A stretch of DNA of 64,000 bases from Sugiyamaella lignohabitans (GCF_001640025.1 NC_031672.1:2604001-2668000); one strand, 5' to 3'. Numbered from the stretch's first letter, positions 31,578 through 43,237 are shown. The notes: generated from the sequence alone by a model not told the origin. A program made the numbers and translations.

Positions 31578-32465
31578 TCAGTGATCAATCTTCAAGGAGA
31601 AATCAACAACGCCAGTACCTTGATGAACCGACGATGTACTATAAATATCGATGTCATCACAAAAATAACCGCTAATATTTTCTTCACGGAGGCCGCCACT
31701 ACACTCAAGAAGGAACCCAGTAATACCTTTTGCAGCCCATCTGGTCTTAATCGAAGAGGCAGCCACCCTTAAACCTTCCCCTGTAAAATTATCCAACATA
31801 ATAACGTCAGCACCTGCAGCTATAGCTTCATCTGCCTCAGTTTCTGACTGGCACTCGACCTCAATTTTCATTGCAAATCCTGCAACAGCTCTTGCACTCT
31901 TGACAGCATTCGTTATGGACCCTGTACTCCAAATATGATTGTCTTTCAGCATCACCATAGACGATAAGTCATAGCGATGTGGATCAATTCCACCAACGAC
32001 CATAGAATACTTTTCTAGAAGACGAAGTCCGGGAGTAGTCTTGCGAGTACCAGCAATGGTGCCCTTGTAGCCACTTTTACGAGCGAGGTCAAGAAGTCTT
32101 CGGCTCTTAGTTGCGACACCAGATGCTCTAGCAAGTAAATTTAAAGCTGTTCTCTCACTCAGAAGAAGATTTCTGGCTGGACCCTTCAGTTTCGCTACTG
32201 CAGTTTTCTCACCCTCTGCTACTTCAATTAAAACACCTTCTTTGAAGAGCCATTCAACGTCAACTTCACATTGACGAAATACTTCGGAAGCGAAAGGGAC
32301 ACCTGAGAGAACACCAGTCTGCTTGCACCACACAGTAGCAGTTTTTTCTTCATCACCAACTACAAAGCCACCAACATCAAAAGAAGGAACATCCTCACTG
32401 AGCCATGCTGTGACTTGGGCCTTCCATTCTCCTGAAACAGGTAAAGCGTGTGCAAAAGTGGTCAT
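31578..32465 (-). CDS. BNA6: Quinolinate phosphoribosyltransferase (nicotinate-nucleotide pyrophosphorylase)
   Basis: Converts quinolinate and PRPP to nicotinate mononucleotide in de novo NAD synthesis. 295 aa from ATG at 32465 ([15 protein letters not shown]), the same size as yeast Bna6. Signature residues: [31 protein letters not shown] (PRPP/quinolinate-binding Arg and Lys), [17 protein letters not shown], the [13 protein letters not shown] strand, [11 protein letters not shown] and the C-terminal SGGLREENI. All are in the expected order and nothing is missing. It lies convergent to TSC2 (121-bp gap). Confidence 0.96.
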   Translation of the reverse strand: MTTFAHALPVSGEWKAQVTAWLSEDVPSFDVGGFVVGDEEKTATVWCKQTGVLSGVPFASEVFRQCEVDVEWLFKEGVLIEVAEGEKTAVAKLKGPARNLLLSERTALNLLARASGVATKSRRLLDLARKSGYKGTIAGTRKTTPGLRLLEKYSMVVGGIDPHRYDLSSMVMLKDNHIWSTGSITNAVKSARAVAGFAMKIEVECQSETEADEAIAAGADVIMLDNFTGEGLRVAASSIKTRWAAKGITGFLLECSGGLREENISGYFCDDIDIYSTSSVHQGTGVVDFSLKIDH

Positions 32466-32727
32466 TTCTATTATTTGGCTGGGATAATTAGACTTGCAGA
32501 CCGAGTTACTCCACAATTCAAATAAGCTCAGGGGTGGATATGCGGCTATAGTTGGTTCGCTGTTGCATCAATAGGTTTAACCTACCAGCTGAATAACAAA
32601 TATGAAATTAAAAAAAACAAGTTTACACTTCTATATATATACACAGTTCGTTATTAAGTGAAGATAATGAAAAGAAAAGAATGTACAAAATTATAATAAT
32701 AGATTGAACCAGCTCCCAGCTCTAGTT

Positions 32728-35622
32728 CTATCGTCTAGTTGGAAGCGAGGCCGCATTGGTCTTCTTCTGGCTGTTTATTGATGAAGAAATTGTCGGTCCA
32801 GAATTGTCTTCTGGAAAAAGCAACCTCTCAATCGACACAAGGTGTTTGCCATATGTATACTTCTTAAGTGATTGAAGTTGTGGCTTGATGGCATTTACTA
32901 GCCTATCATAGTCATCGCCTTTGCTAACCTCAAGAAGTTTTTGAATAACATAATTTGCAAATTGATCTTTCATCATGATAGCCACAGAGGAAGTATTATC
33001 AGACCGTGCTTTCAGAATTTCATCAATCAGATCCCTACGCTCAGATTCAGATCCAAATAAAACACACTTTTCAACAACGTTCGATGCAAATTTGTGTCTC
33101 GAGAAGGTCACCAGTGAATCCCTCACAACTGCTATGGCTTTCGCGCGATCCTCGGGCTGACCATGTTCGATCACATGTTGAACCACATAATTGCCATATT
33201 GATCTTCGACAAGGTATGTTGTGTATGTGTGCAGCTCATCCAGAAGAACACGTCTAGCTGGCTCGTCACAATGCTCCAACATACGTTGAATAACTCGACA
33301 ACCATACGGATGAGTAGCCAGTTGGTAAACCTGATCATGGAAAGAATCAAAAATAAACTTGATATTTCCAGCGGGGATTCGCTCTATCGCTTTCTGGATA
33401 ACATGATTGCCGTTTTGGTCCTTGACACATTTCAATACATGTCCATCAAGTTCAGTAATAAGCTTTATTTGTTGATCAAGAAGAACATGCTCAATAGCCT
33501 TTTGAACGACTCTACAGCCATACATCTGGAGTGATAAATCTAGAATATGCGACTCCATATGCTTAGCAAGCACTGTTTTCTGTAGTTGATTGCCCAGCTC
33601 AAAAAATTTCTGAATAACATAATTACCAAACACATCCGTCATTAGCTGCAGGCAGTTCGGCCTTACCTCATTGAAAATTATATCCTTCTCTTCAGGAGAA
33701 GCTGTTTCAAGCCTCTGTTGAATGAATCTCGATCCGTGTTGATCTCCAGAAAACTCGACAACGTGGCCATACAGGTCTTTCAAGTCAAACTTTTTGCTTT
33801 TGTTGTTACGGAAATCTTCGAGAAGAGGAGATCGGACAGATGATGGCATATGGTCGTTATTACGCTTGGAGGAACGAGGCTGGTGATGAAAAGTAGGGGA
33901 CTGCTGTGACTGTGCAGGTGTTGGGGATTGTAATCGTAATTGTGGGTTCTGTGATTGTTGCGTATGGGGCGATTGGTTTTGTTGAGCCTGGTTCTTGCCA
34001 TTTGACTGAGAACCGCCCACCATGAAAGAGGGTTCAAAAATAGCCGAACTATCGGCTGCAACAGTAGTTCCATTTGGTTCAAATGGCCTGAAAAAGCCGG
34101 ATGCAGACGAAAAAGAAGAGCCGCTCCCTCGGGATGTTGACGGGAATTTAGCTCCAGAAATAAACTGTTGTTGGAACTGTTGCCTCAGTGCTCCTCCTTG
34201 ATCCGACCCTTGAGAGTCAGACCTCACAGGTGGTGTTCCAGCACCTGAGGTCAAAGCTGAAGAGCCTTTAGACCATGCAGAAGCGGGATAATCAACAAAC
34301 TCAGCAGCAATTTCACTATTAGGGTCAAACGGGGGATACATTTGAGATTGTTGATGGAGATTCTGTTGCTGTTGTTGAGGATAAAAGAAAAATGGAGGCT
34401 TGACTGGTTGCGAGTTTTGTGATGCAATGTTATGCTCAGGCTCCTCAGTACTAATGTTATTGTGCCATACAGAACTGAAAGAGCTTGATCTCGACTGTTT
34501 GTCAGAGTAATTAGGAGCAGCATTTGGTGGAACTGAATATACTGGAGTAGCAGTATCAAGGCTCCCACTCGTACTGCCATTCGTAGCAGTACTAACTGAT
34601 GCACTGCCTCCAATGTTCTCAAATACACTCCCACCAACTCCTGGTGAAGAAAATGGAGGAAGGTTGGTAGTACTGTTATTAATTGACGCTATTCCAGAAG
34701 TCGAAGAAGGAGAGCTAAATGTTGACACCGAATTCTGCTGAGAAAACACAGCTTGACCTTGCTGTTGCTGTTGCTGCTGCTGCTGGTGCTGCTGTTGTCG
34801 ATCTGCCAATAACTCAGCTTCCCGCGTGGCCTCAGCAATTTGGGCCAATCGATCTCTTAGACTCAAAGGTGAACTTTGGTTGAGAGTTTGGACCTGACTC
34901 TGAGCCTGGTTTTGAATAAAGTAGGGAGGAGATTTAGGTTGGTTTCTGAATGAAGTTGGTAACTCCATGTCTCCGATACTGCTACTTCCAGCTACCGTTT
35001 TTCTGGACTCGTATGCAAAGTACTGATCTTCAACTCTTGGTGATGAAGATGATGCAAGATTGATATTACCTCTCGAAGGAGAAAGCGTTAAATTGGAAAG
35101 GCCAGGAGAAAGCCCGTAAACTGAACTAGCGCTCACCAAACCTGCTGGTTCAGTGACGGCACTCGTTCTTCTATTTGATGAAGCCACACCTGGGTTGATT
35201 CCTTCAACAATCCTTCCATCCCAAGATAGACCCCTGTTCCTATTACTTGTTTGACCCCCTTCAGCATTAACACTGCCGTTAGTACTTCCTCCTTGTGACC
35301 ACCTTTCCCACGCAGTAGAAATTCCCGCTAACTTGGCCGACCCAACTGACGAAGTCGGACTCTGGATAAGGGATATATATGACTGAGTTAGTGGTCCACT
35401 CCCATTACCACTGTTGATATTACTCGTCCCTGCAGAACTAGGCACCGTTCCATTCAGCACTTGAGTTCCACTTCGGGGAGAGAGAACTAATCCAGCATCA
35501 GACATTCCAATACCATCGGAAAATCCACCCACTGCACTTCCTATTATACCTCCAGCAACCACGCCATTACTACCAGTACTGTTCTTGCGGTTGCCAAGGT
35601 TCAAATCAGAAAATCCACTCAT
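32728..35622 (-). CDS. PUF3: Pumilio-family RNA-binding protein Puf3
   Basis: 964 aa from ATG at 35622 (a GTG-started extension adds one residue). The N-terminal 610 residues are Ser/Asn/Gln-rich, with a polyglutamine tract near 280-290. The C-terminal PUM homology domain (about 615-945) has eight repeats. Its base-recognising residues can be read in order as SRFIQ, NYVIQ, CRVVQ, NHVIQ, CRVIQ, NYVVQ, SNVVE and NYVIQ, which by the pumilio code predicts UGUAUAUA (UGUANAUA class). Sequence is closest to S. cerevisiae Puf3 (FSGDQHGSRFIQQ, VFGNYVIQKFFELG, HPYGCRVIQRMLEH), which controls mRNAs for mitochondrial proteins. Perfect UGUAUAUA sites occur downstream of this gene and of RSM18 in the same window. 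Confidence 0.92.
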   Translation of the reverse strand: MSGFSDLNLGNRKNSTGSNGVVAGGIIGSAVGGFSDGIGMSDAGLVLSPRSGTQVLNGTVPSSAGTSNINSGNGSGPLTQSYISLIQSPTSSVGSAKLAGISTAWERWSQGGSTNGSVNAEGGQTSNRNRGLSWDGRIVEGINPGVASSNRRTSAVTEPAGLVSASSVYGLSPGLSNLTLSPSRGNINLASSSSPRVEDQYFAYESRKTVAGSSSIGDMELPTSFRNQPKSPPYFIQNQAQSQVQTLNQSSPLSLRDRLAQIAEATREAELLADRQQQHQQQQQQQQQGQAVFSQQNSVSTFSSPSSTSGIASINNSTTNLPPFSSPGVGGSVFENIGGSASVSTATNGSTSGSLDTATPVYSVPPNAAPNYSDKQSRSSSFSSVWHNNISTEEPEHNIASQNSQPVKPPFFFYPQQQQQNLHQQSQMYPPFDPNSEIAAEFVDYPASAWSKGSSALTSGAGTPPVRSDSQGSDQGGALRQQFQQQFISGAKFPSTSRGSGSSFSSASGFFRPFEPNGTTVAADSSAIFEPSFMVGGSQSNGKNQAQQNQSPHTQQSQNPQLRLQSPTPAQSQQSPTFHHQPRSSKRNNDHMPSSVRSPLLEDFRNNKSKKFDLKDLYGHVVEFSGDQHGSRFIQQRLETASPEEKDIIFNEVRPNCLQLMTDVFGNYVIQKFFELGNQLQKTVLAKHMESHILDLSLQMYGCRVVQKAIEHVLLDQQIKLITELDGHVLKCVKDQNGNHVIQKAIERIPAGNIKFIFDSFHDQVYQLATHPYGCRVIQRMLEHCDEPARRVLLDELHTYTTYLVEDQYGNYVVQHVIEHGQPEDRAKAIAVVRDSLVTFSRHKFASNVVEKCVLFGSESERRDLIDEILKARSDNTSSVAIMMKDQFANYVIQKLLEVSKGDDYDRLVNAIKPQLQSLKKYTYGKHLVSIERLLFPEDNSGPTISSSINSQKKTNAASLPTRR

Positions 35623-36383
35623 CACTCTCTACGGTTCTACTTGCGGTTAGTTTCTTGATCCTGGTTTTTCCAGTGGTTCTTTCTAAGTAACCATCCCTAT
35701 CAAACATAGCTAGCTCGCGGCTATACGAATGTTTCCATTGAGACGTACTATCTTTGACGGAGCTCACACTCCCGTGTAATATATTAGTGGCGGTCTCACT
35801 AATCTAAATTATGTGCCCACACCCCGGGCCTTTTGCGTGTTCCAATTGATGCCGATATAAAACTAAATAAAACTGTTGACAAAATTTCGTAATTCAAATA
35901 TATCTTCGCCCACCACCTTGCCTATAGTTGGTATTAAAATGGTCAATATGTGGTATGTCTATGTGAGTAGGTTCCCGCAGGCTAGGCTTAACACAATATT
36001 ATCAATAGTCAAATCTCATTCCCGCATATATGGCGGACGGCTGCTCCCACATTAGCTCGTTCTTTGCACGGCTAATCGAAGGGCTTGCTGAGGAACAGGA
36101 CGTGTCTTATGCATGCAATCAATCAAAACGTTAAACGTTAATGTTATCGCATAAAACCGACCCGACGCGCGCCTTGTGTTTTTTGTGGGGGTTGTGGGTT
36201 TTAACGGGCGTTGGTGATTCCGAGTTACTATTACGCATGATAAGCTATTATTGTACGATACTCACTCAAGAAATGTCAATACTTCTTAAGCGTTCTTAGG
36301 CTTCAGCTAGAATATTGAATTAAAGATTCATTCATCTATAAGTAACTAGAAGATAGATATAGACAAATATATTATTCATATTA
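35623..36383. other. Intergenic region between TFC1 and PUF3
   Basis: About 760 bp upstream of PUF3 and downstream of TFC1. It contains a G-rich stretch near 36186-36212 (GTGGGGGTTGTGGG). No gene recognised. Confidence 0.45.
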
Positions 36384-38172
36384 TTATACACCCACATTTC
36401 CGGGTTCAAGCTCATCGTCGTCTTCACCGTCGTCATCATCATCGTCTTCATCTTCTTCATCTTCTTCATCTTCATCATCATCATCTTCCATAAGACTATA
36501 TCCATCATATTCGTTATCAGCACCTTGTTGTACATAACCAAAGAGATCTTTGAGTCTTTCTGAGCCACCTTCAACTTGTCCGCCTAGCCTGCTTAGGACT
36601 TCTGACTCTGTTATCATTATTGACCTCTCTGCTTCTCCACTACCATCTCCCTGTCCGTTGGATTCCTCTTCATGGCCAGTCTCAGCCCGCCTGTCTCTAT
36701 CGCCGCCAGTCACTATCTTTCGCTGTTCATTTATAATCCCAGCAAATGCCTCATCACTAATTGTTTCTTTGTTTTTGCATGCAACTAATTTGATTCTTAA
36801 AACTCTCCTGAGAACGCTAATATCCTCACTATTATACCAGCCAAACTCTCGATCGCAGTCTTCTTTGAGTCGAGCCGAAGCAATAAGACCAGTGAGTTGA
36901 GGATCTGTTACGTCTACCAGTTGGATCATCATCGATAATGGTAACTGCTTTCCATCAAAAGTGTATATTTTGTGGCTAGAATTGCTAGTCTGGCCATTGA
37001 CGTCCAATTCCGCACTTCTATCTGGGACATCTCCCGGTCGTACCTCGATCCCGTTTTTAATTTGTTTTGCCTCATCGTTAATCTCATTTTGATGATTTTT
37101 CTGACCCCCTGAAGATTCAGGCTCTTGGATTCTGGATTTTTCCCACTCTTCACGCATGGATCGAACTTCTGCTTTCGTCAACACTCTATAGTGCTCAACT
37201 TGATATTTTGCAAAGTCAACTGACGATTTTGGATCAATGCCATATTTGATATACGCTCCCCTCCAAGGTCCACTCTTAATAGCATAGGAAACATATGGCA
37301 AAGCTTTACGAATCAATCTTCTGTTCTCTTCGTTTAACAGAGAATCGAGAGCTGCCCTTGTCCAGCAAGGTCTTGACTCAAATAACGTATTAAGCGCCTC
37401 CACACATTCTTTAAGAGGTCCCATGGGAGTCTCCAGGTTGCTACTAGGTTCAGTTGGAACTTTATCATTCCATCCTGCTAAAACCGATTCGAGCTTTTGA
37501 GCAGCAGTTGTGTTTACAAGCTTGGAGCCACCAGTGCCATCATCAATTACAGCAATAGCCGGATTCTGACGATAAGCATAGTTATATGGATATACCACTT
37601 GAGAAAACACTGGAGGAGGCATTGCATCGATGTCGTCTGAAAGAATTTCCCTTGCGCTTTCCACGTCAAACTGCTTGATTTTTTCGTAATCCCCTCGTAA
37701 TATAGATGACCTAGCCTTTTGCGCAAATGATGAGTTTATCGTAGTATATTGAAAATCGCTCATTTCTCTAAATCTAAAGTTGGCAGTAGAAATGAAGACT
37801 GGCGACATTTTATATGAATTTTGACTCAACTCAAGCGCTTTTCGTATATCTCCACCAGCCTCTTCAAGATACTTTTTGGAGATAGTGACTCTGAGTATTA
37901 TATTTTCATATTTTGCCGTCCTAGATGTAATTGAATGCTCGAAAGGATCTCCTTTTCTGAATCGCAATTCCAGCGCCCCTTTGGTAGAAATGGCCTTGGA
38001 ATGTTAGTATATCCACGAAGCACATCGCCTGTTGAACTCGACTCACCTTTTCTATTTGATTAGAACCTCCCAGCATGTCTAGAGCCCTGGATGGGTTCTG
38101 GATATTCCCAGGAAACTCTACACTGGCAACCCTGGGTAGGTCCAGCTTATAAATATCGGCTAATTTTGCCAT
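36384..38172 (-). CDS. TFC1: TFIIIC subunit Tfc1 (tau95 / GTF3C5 family)
   Basis: Part of TFIIIC, which binds the internal promoter of tRNA and 5S genes for Pol III. Exons 38047-38172 (42 codons) and 36384-37994, joined across a 52-nt intron with GTGAGT donor, perfect TACTAAC branch and CCAAG acceptor; 578 aa. Exon 1 gives the family N-terminus (PRVASVEFPGNIQN, LDMLGGSNQIEKA after splicing). Exon 2 has LRFRKGDPFEHSI, then the central TFIIIC5 domain (FESRPCWTRAALDSLL, LPYVSYAIKSGPWRGAYIKYGIDP). The C-terminus is extremely acidic: an Asp/Glu run of about 30 residues near 545-570, encoded by TCATCTTC-like repeats, as in yeast Tfc1. It is tandem with SHP1, separated by 171 bp. Confidence 0.92.
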
Positions 38173-38343
38173 CTACGGTGTTCTTGAATGAGGTTAATGT
38201 TTACATTCAAATAAATAAAGATCGGCGGCACACAATATATCAATACTGATGCAAGCCGTGCGTATCGAATAACAAGAGTTCACGATTGTATTCGTATAAT
38301 AGTTTATGTTGGCCATTTATATATATTTTAAATTAATGAGCTT

Positions 38344-39837
38344 CTATACCCACTTTTGTATGACAACAGCACCAACAGCCCCTGCCTCTTTAAGTGAGAT
38401 TTCCCTATCCAGCAGTTCTTTATTTGGGAAAGTGGTCTGCAGGACGAAGTTTCGAGCCTCTGTAGAAGATTGGGCACTCTGGACATAATCATAAAGCTGT
38501 TGAACAGACCCAGTCGATTCAAAGCGTGCCCGTAAAGCACGCCCATCGCCTAATCTAATTTGAACAGGTGCATCGCCGGAAGCTCCTAAACCAGATGCTG
38601 GTGCAGTTCCAGATGCTGTGCCCAATGCCGATACTGAAGAGGAAGAAGACAAATTCGCAGTAGAACTGGATGCGCTATTACTTAATGAAATATCACCTGG
38701 AACTGGTGATCCGAGTCTATTACCCTGACCATGAAATCCACCAAGTTTTTTGGGAGGGGCATAATTTTCATCCATCTTGCGGACAATGCGAACATCAACT
38801 CCTTGGCCATTTTCGACATTTAATAGCGAAAGTGGTGCCTTACCCGAGTTAATGGCTTCTAAATGAGCAACATTCTGGGGGTCGTCATAACGATACAAAG
38901 GGCCATCTTCTACACTGAAACCATTTTTCCAAAATGTAAGCTGTCGAACTACCCTCTGTGGTCTTGAGTTTTTCAGAAGACTACTTGGATCCTCGACAGT
39001 TCTAGAAGGTACCTCATCGCTGCCTAAAGTGAATCCAGTTCCTGTGAATTTATTTGATTTTTTCCCACTCTTACGACCACGATTGAAACCACTGAAGCTT
39101 CCGCCACCCGGAATATCATCATAATCCTCTTCAAACTCATCATCTTCGTCGCTATAATCGTCGCCAGCTTTAGGAGCTCCTCCAGCTTGGTTTCTCTGAG
39201 CTTGTCGGAATATGTTACTGATTAGCCTTCCACTTGAAGAGCCTGCTCCATCAGGATTCTGAACGGCAAGCCCCGATTTCTCGCCGCCAGTGAACAAATT
39301 CTCCGTTTCGTCATCGTCTGAACCAGAATGAGCAGGTGTGGATTCTTTAGATCCATTTCTGGATAGGTCTGCGAATGTAGCAAACTTCTTTGTTTCTTGA
39401 CTTCTGAGCGATGTTAGTCTCCAACTGTGCATGTTGCTCTTTAATCCTATATATATAGATAACCACCGATTTACTCAATCATCTCTCAGAACATGTCACA
39501 TAACCACTTACTTCTGTTTTGAAAACGAGGACCCCGGGGTCGGAAAGCTGCCCTGGTCTTGGCCAGTCCCTGAAGAGGTTCCTTGGGAAAGTCCAGGGTT
39601 CGATGCAATTGAATTAATGTTATCGGCACTTTCACCCTCTTTATAGAATTCCATAAGAGCAAGCTACTTCAATGTTAGAGATGGGGTTCTCGAGACAGCC
39701 TCGCTCACCTCACTTACCTCAAGATTCCAATGAGAAAGCTCTAGCAACTCTTGTGCCTCATCAGGGGAACATTGTGTCACGTTTACAAACTCCGCTACCA
39801 ATTGGTTTTGATCAGGTTCTTGCACAGGCTCGCTCAT
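38344..39837 (-). CDS. SHP1: Shp1/p47, UBA-SEP-UBX cofactor of Cdc48
   Basis: Adaptor of the Cdc48/p97 ATPase in membrane fusion, autophagy and PP1 assembly. Three exons, 39718-39837, 39512-39663 and 38344-39403, give 443 aa. Introns are 54 nt (branch TCTAAC, acceptor TAG) and 108 nt (branch GACTAAC, acceptor CTCAG); the nearer AG in intron 1 would create an immediate stop codon and is rejected. UBA domain 1-48 (FVNVTQCSPDEAQELLELSHWN, LALMEFYKEGE after splicing); linker; KKFATFADLSRN, the conserved p47 motif; acidic patch; SEP domain (VVRQLTFWKNGFSVEDGPLY); UBX domain at the C-terminus with the Cdc48-binding TFPN loop (QTTFPNKEL). Length is comparable to yeast Shp1 (423 aa). Confidence 0.95.
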
Positions 39838-40084
39838 ATTGTGAATACTAGGAACTATGAGGAGGCTTAAAAATATAGTCAATTATTGAGAAGATATAAT
39901 CCAAGTGTAATGTTAGTGGCACTAGTATTTTGTCAGCAGCCTGCAGCCAGGTTCACATTTATAGCGCCGTATGATCTAGTATTATCTAGGGACAGCTTCG
40001 CCGTTTTTTTTAATAAACATGATAAATTACTTTAGATAAACTATTTGAAAACTCCTTTGATCATATATAAAAGTTTGGGATTGA

Positions 40085-41782
40085 TTAAACTTCATCGTGT
40101 GGAAGCTTCTCGTCGATTCCCTGTAGTCCAATTCTGAGGAAAGGTGTCATTAGTAGACCCACGGCAGACATTCCTACAGCTAACCAGGCACCAGCATGAT
40201 AGCCCTTGAGCAATAATTCGGGAGAAGCAGAATCTTGGTTTTGAACGATAGTAGAGACGACAGCTGAAGAGGCAGCCAACCCTACAGTTATCGATAACTG
40301 CAGATTTGTATTAAACATTCCAGCTGCTGAAGATTGTAGCTTGGAACTAACTGATCGAAGTATGTGGATATTTCCAACATTATAGGCTAAGTCTGAACCA
40401 ATAACGCCAAGAAACATGGACGGAAATGGTAGAGCCCAGTAATTTGAACCAAGGGGGATCAAAGCCCATATCAGAGAAGTTCCAAGGTAGCCTAAGTTAC
40501 CAGCAATTAATAGATATCTTCCGGGAATTCTATGTAGCGTGAAAGCCGCAAAGATGTTTACTGATATCCCAAATATGGAGTAAGGCGTGAGATATGCTGT
40601 AGCCAGAATGGGACTAACTCGGACTACCTTTAAGAAATAAAGTGGGCAGTAATAAGTGGTGATTCCGTTAAATGCCATCCAACCACAGCTACTGATCAAC
40701 ATGCACAACGCTACGCCAGGATATTTCCAGATTGACATAGGCATCAGAGGGTTTTTAGGAATGTAGGTCTCATAAAAGCAGAATGCTGTGATAAAGGCTA
40801 CTCCGAGAACAAGTAATGATATGATAGTCGGTGATCGCCATCCGTTAGTCAACGAGTTGGCCTGTGTTATAGCAAATGTGAAGATAGTCAAGCCACCAGT
40901 GGCGAGGATGATTCCGCCGTAATCAAATCCACTGAGTTTTTCTCTCAAACTCCTTGGTGGTGCTCCATTTTCCTCTGGATCCATGGGATAAGGAACCAAT
41001 TTCCAAACACCAATTGCGCCAATACCATACATGATAGTCAAAAAATAGAGTATGGCTTTCCAAGAAAAGTATTGAACGAATATACCTCCTATAAGGATTC
41101 CAACTGTGTACCCCAACGGGGCGCCCCCAGCAAATGTGGCCATCACTTTGTTTTTTCTGACACTTGGCTTGGAATATAGATTGCTGAGGATTCCAACAGC
41201 TGCTGGGGGTGCCGCTGCAGCCGCTACCCCCTGGATACTTCTGAGAACGCAAAAGCTAACAAATGACTTTGTGAATGCTCCTCCTAGAGAAGCGATAGCG
41301 TAGATAGAATAACTAGCGAGTAGGGTTTGTTTTCTGCCAAAAGTGTCAGCTACACCTCCCATAAAGAGAAGAAAAGATCCACAGGCCAAACTAAAAGAAG
41401 CCAGGGTCCAGGTTAGAGACCCATCAAAAACTTGGAATGTGTTTGCGAGTTGAGGAATTGCAAGCTGGAATGCGCCTGTGCTAGTATTGCCAACCATTGG
41501 CGCCATAGTTAGTAGCCCGATACAAATGACCTCGTGGAAGAGAGATCTGAATTGCCCCGGTCTATCATTTTCTGATATGTTTTGATTACTATTATAATCA
41601 ACGCTGCGGGTAGATGTGATACTATGTGCATTTGTAGTTATCGGCCCAAGATGAATGTCAACTGATTCCCCAGCCGTTGAAATGATGCTGGTGGCTCTTG
41701 TATTGACACGATTCAGCTTGGAATCTTCATAATAACTTATATCCACTCGGGTATTTGGGGCTTTCGAGGTGCCTTCGGACAT
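40085..41782 (-). CDS. MFS transporter, DHA2 (14-TM, Atr1/Yor378w-like)
   Basis: 565 aa from the ATG at 41782; the frame extends upstream only with TTG. The first ~85 residues are cytosolic; then 14 predicted hydrophobic segments. Motif A is GGVADTFGRK after TM2; the TM4-TM5 region has CVLRSIQGVAAAAAPPAAVG and GGAPLGYTVGILIGG (motif C-like). It resembles fungal Atr1/Amf1-type exporters for drugs, boron or ammonium; substrate cannot be read from sequence. It differs clearly from the other MFS gene in this window (4570-6360), so it is not a recent local duplicate. Confidence 0.85.
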   Translation of the reverse strand: MSEGTSKAPNTRVDISYYEDSKLNRVNTRATSIISTAGESVDIHLGPITTNAHSITSTRSVDYNSNQNISENDRPGQFRSLFHEVICIGLLTMAPMVGNTSTGAFQLAIPQLANTFQVFDGSLTWTLASFSLACGSFLLFMGGVADTFGRKQTLLASYSIYAIASLGGAFTKSFVSFCVLRSIQGVAAAAAPPAAVGILSNLYSKPSVRKNKVMATFAGGAPLGYTVGILIGGIFVQYFSWKAILYFLTIMYGIGAIGVWKLVPYPMDPEENGAPPRSLREKLSGFDYGGIILATGGLTIFTFAITQANSLTNGWRSPTIISLLVLGVAFITAFCFYETYIPKNPLMPMSIWKYPGVALCMLISSCGWMAFNGITTYYCPLYFLKVVRVSPILATAYLTPYSIFGISVNIFAAFTLHRIPGRYLLIAGNLGYLGTSLIWALIPLGSNYWALPFPSMFLGVIGSDLAYNVGNIHILRSVSSKLQSSAAGMFNTNLQLSITVGLAASSAVVSTIVQNQDSASPELLLKGYHAGAWLAVGMSAVGLLMTPFLRIGLQGIDEKLPHDEV

Positions 41783-42232
41783 TGTGAAGATCTTCAATGA
41801 TTTTCACTCAGAATGCAGGCTCTCTGGACGAATTTTTCTGATGGAGAGGTAGGCGTTTTTATCTTCTTTTTTTTGTTAGTTCATATATTCAAAGCAACAG
41901 GCTAACTCTATGATTATTAATACTATTATCGAACTAGCCGAACTCTAACTGCTGTCACGAATAATTTTTATCGGCTTCGATCTGTAGATCATGTTGGGCG
42001 CTGCTAGATATCCTAAAATGGTATCTTATCCTCAAGGGCTCATGCTGATCACGAAGTTGATAAGGAGAGATTGCCCCCACGCACCGTTATGCAGCTTATC
42101 TGAATTAAGCTAGAATTGGAAGTTCGGGTATATACATGTAATCTACCCGATATTGCATAAACCATGTCTAAAATATATAGCATTGATTATATAAACCTCT
42201 TCGTCACTTAATAAACTTCAGAAGAATTCTGA
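41783..42232. other. Upstream region of the DHA2 transporter
   Basis: 450 bp between the transporter start and the end of the dehydrogenase. Contains a poly-T stretch (about 41863-41874). No gene recognised. Confidence 0.45.
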
Positions 42233-43237
42233 TTACAATCTAGACGATTTCACTTGTTCAGGTACCAGATCTACTACTTTGCCAGTTTTAAAGGCTGATC
42301 TCAGATTCCTGATTACGGTCAATTCCATTTCTTTCCTGGGTTCTACAGCATGAGTACCAACATGAGGCAACAAGAGTATGTTTTCATTAGAAAGTAGACC
42401 AGGATCTATTTCGGGCTCCTTCTCAAAAACATCAAGACCCGCTGATGAAACTTTACCCGAATCAAGGGCCCTTACAAGCGCCTTCTCATCAATAATTGCA
42501 CCTCTAGATGTGTTAACAATAACAACGCCATCTTTACATTTGGATAAAGCACCAGCATCAATAATATGTCTTGTGTTAGGATTTAACGGCAAGCTCAAAG
42601 ACAGTACATCAGACTGAGCTAAAAGTTCGTCAAAGGTCACATATTCGGCCAACCCCTCCTCATTTTTGGGCAACTGACGGCGATTATGATAAATGATTCT
42701 ATCAAAACCCAATGTTGCTGCCTTGTCACGAATAAGACTACCGATTCCTCCCAACCCCAATATTCCTAGGACTTTGCCAGTAGGCTCATGGGCCTCGGGA
42801 GTAGTACGGCACCAATTACCTCTTCGTAGCTCATTAGCTAAGCGGTTAAAATTTCTCAATGCTCCCAAAATCAAATAAATCGCAGTATTAGCAGTGGCAT
42901 TGGCAACTGCTTGGGGGGTGTTCGATAGTTGAATTTCCCTACCAGTCAAACTTTTAACGTCAACAGAGTCATACCCAGCACCATTATGACAAACAAATTT
43001 AAGGCTCTCGGGGAAATGACTAACTATCTCCTGGTCAATTCCGTGAACAATATGATCTGAGTGGTGTGTATTATAAATGGCTGTGATATCACTGTATTTG
43101 CCGTGAAGATCAGAAATGAACTCCTCACGGGTCTTCGAAGTAAACTCTACCAGTTCAGCAAGTTCAGAAAGCTGTTGATACTCTGCCTTAGCATGGATAA
43201 CTTTTCCCAGCAACAGTAATTTGTTAGTTTGTGTCAT
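42233..43237 (-). CDS. D-isomer-specific 2-hydroxyacid dehydrogenase (glyoxylate/hydroxypyruvate reductase-like)
   Basis: 334 aa from ATG at 43237; the frame continues upstream but that part is not conserved. NAD(P)-dependent reduction of a 2-ketoacid to a D-2-hydroxyacid. Rossmann motif GLGGIG with preceding GKVLGIL; catalytic triad visible as Arg in NTSRGAIIDE, Glu in DVFEKEPEI and His in LLPHVGTHAVEPRK; substrate loop CHNGAGYDSVDV. It resembles S. cerevisiae Gor1 and related fungal glyoxylate or mandelate reductases; the cofactor (NADH or NADPH) and the preferred acid are uncertain. Confidence 0.88.
   Translation of the reverse strand: MTQTNKLLLLGKVIHAKAEYQQLSELAELVEFTSKTREEFISDLHGKYSDITAIYNTHHSDHIVHGIDQEIVSHFPESLKFVCHNGAGYDSVDVKSLTGREIQLSNTPQAVANATANTAIYLILGALRNFNRLANELRRGNWCRTTPEAHEPTGKVLGILGLGGIGSLIRDKAATLGFDRIIYHNRRQLPKNEEGLAEYVTFDELLAQSDVLSLSLPLNPNTRHIIDAGALSKCKDGVVIVNTSRGAIIDEKALVRALDSGKVSSAGLDVFEKEPEIDPGLLSNENILLLPHVGTHAVEPRKEMELTVIRNLRSAFKTGKVVDLVPEQVKSSRL

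Noticed and set aside
4570..41782. Tandem or segmental duplication relating the two MFS transporters
   Set aside because: Motifs and loops differ strongly; they belong to different DHA2 subgroups.
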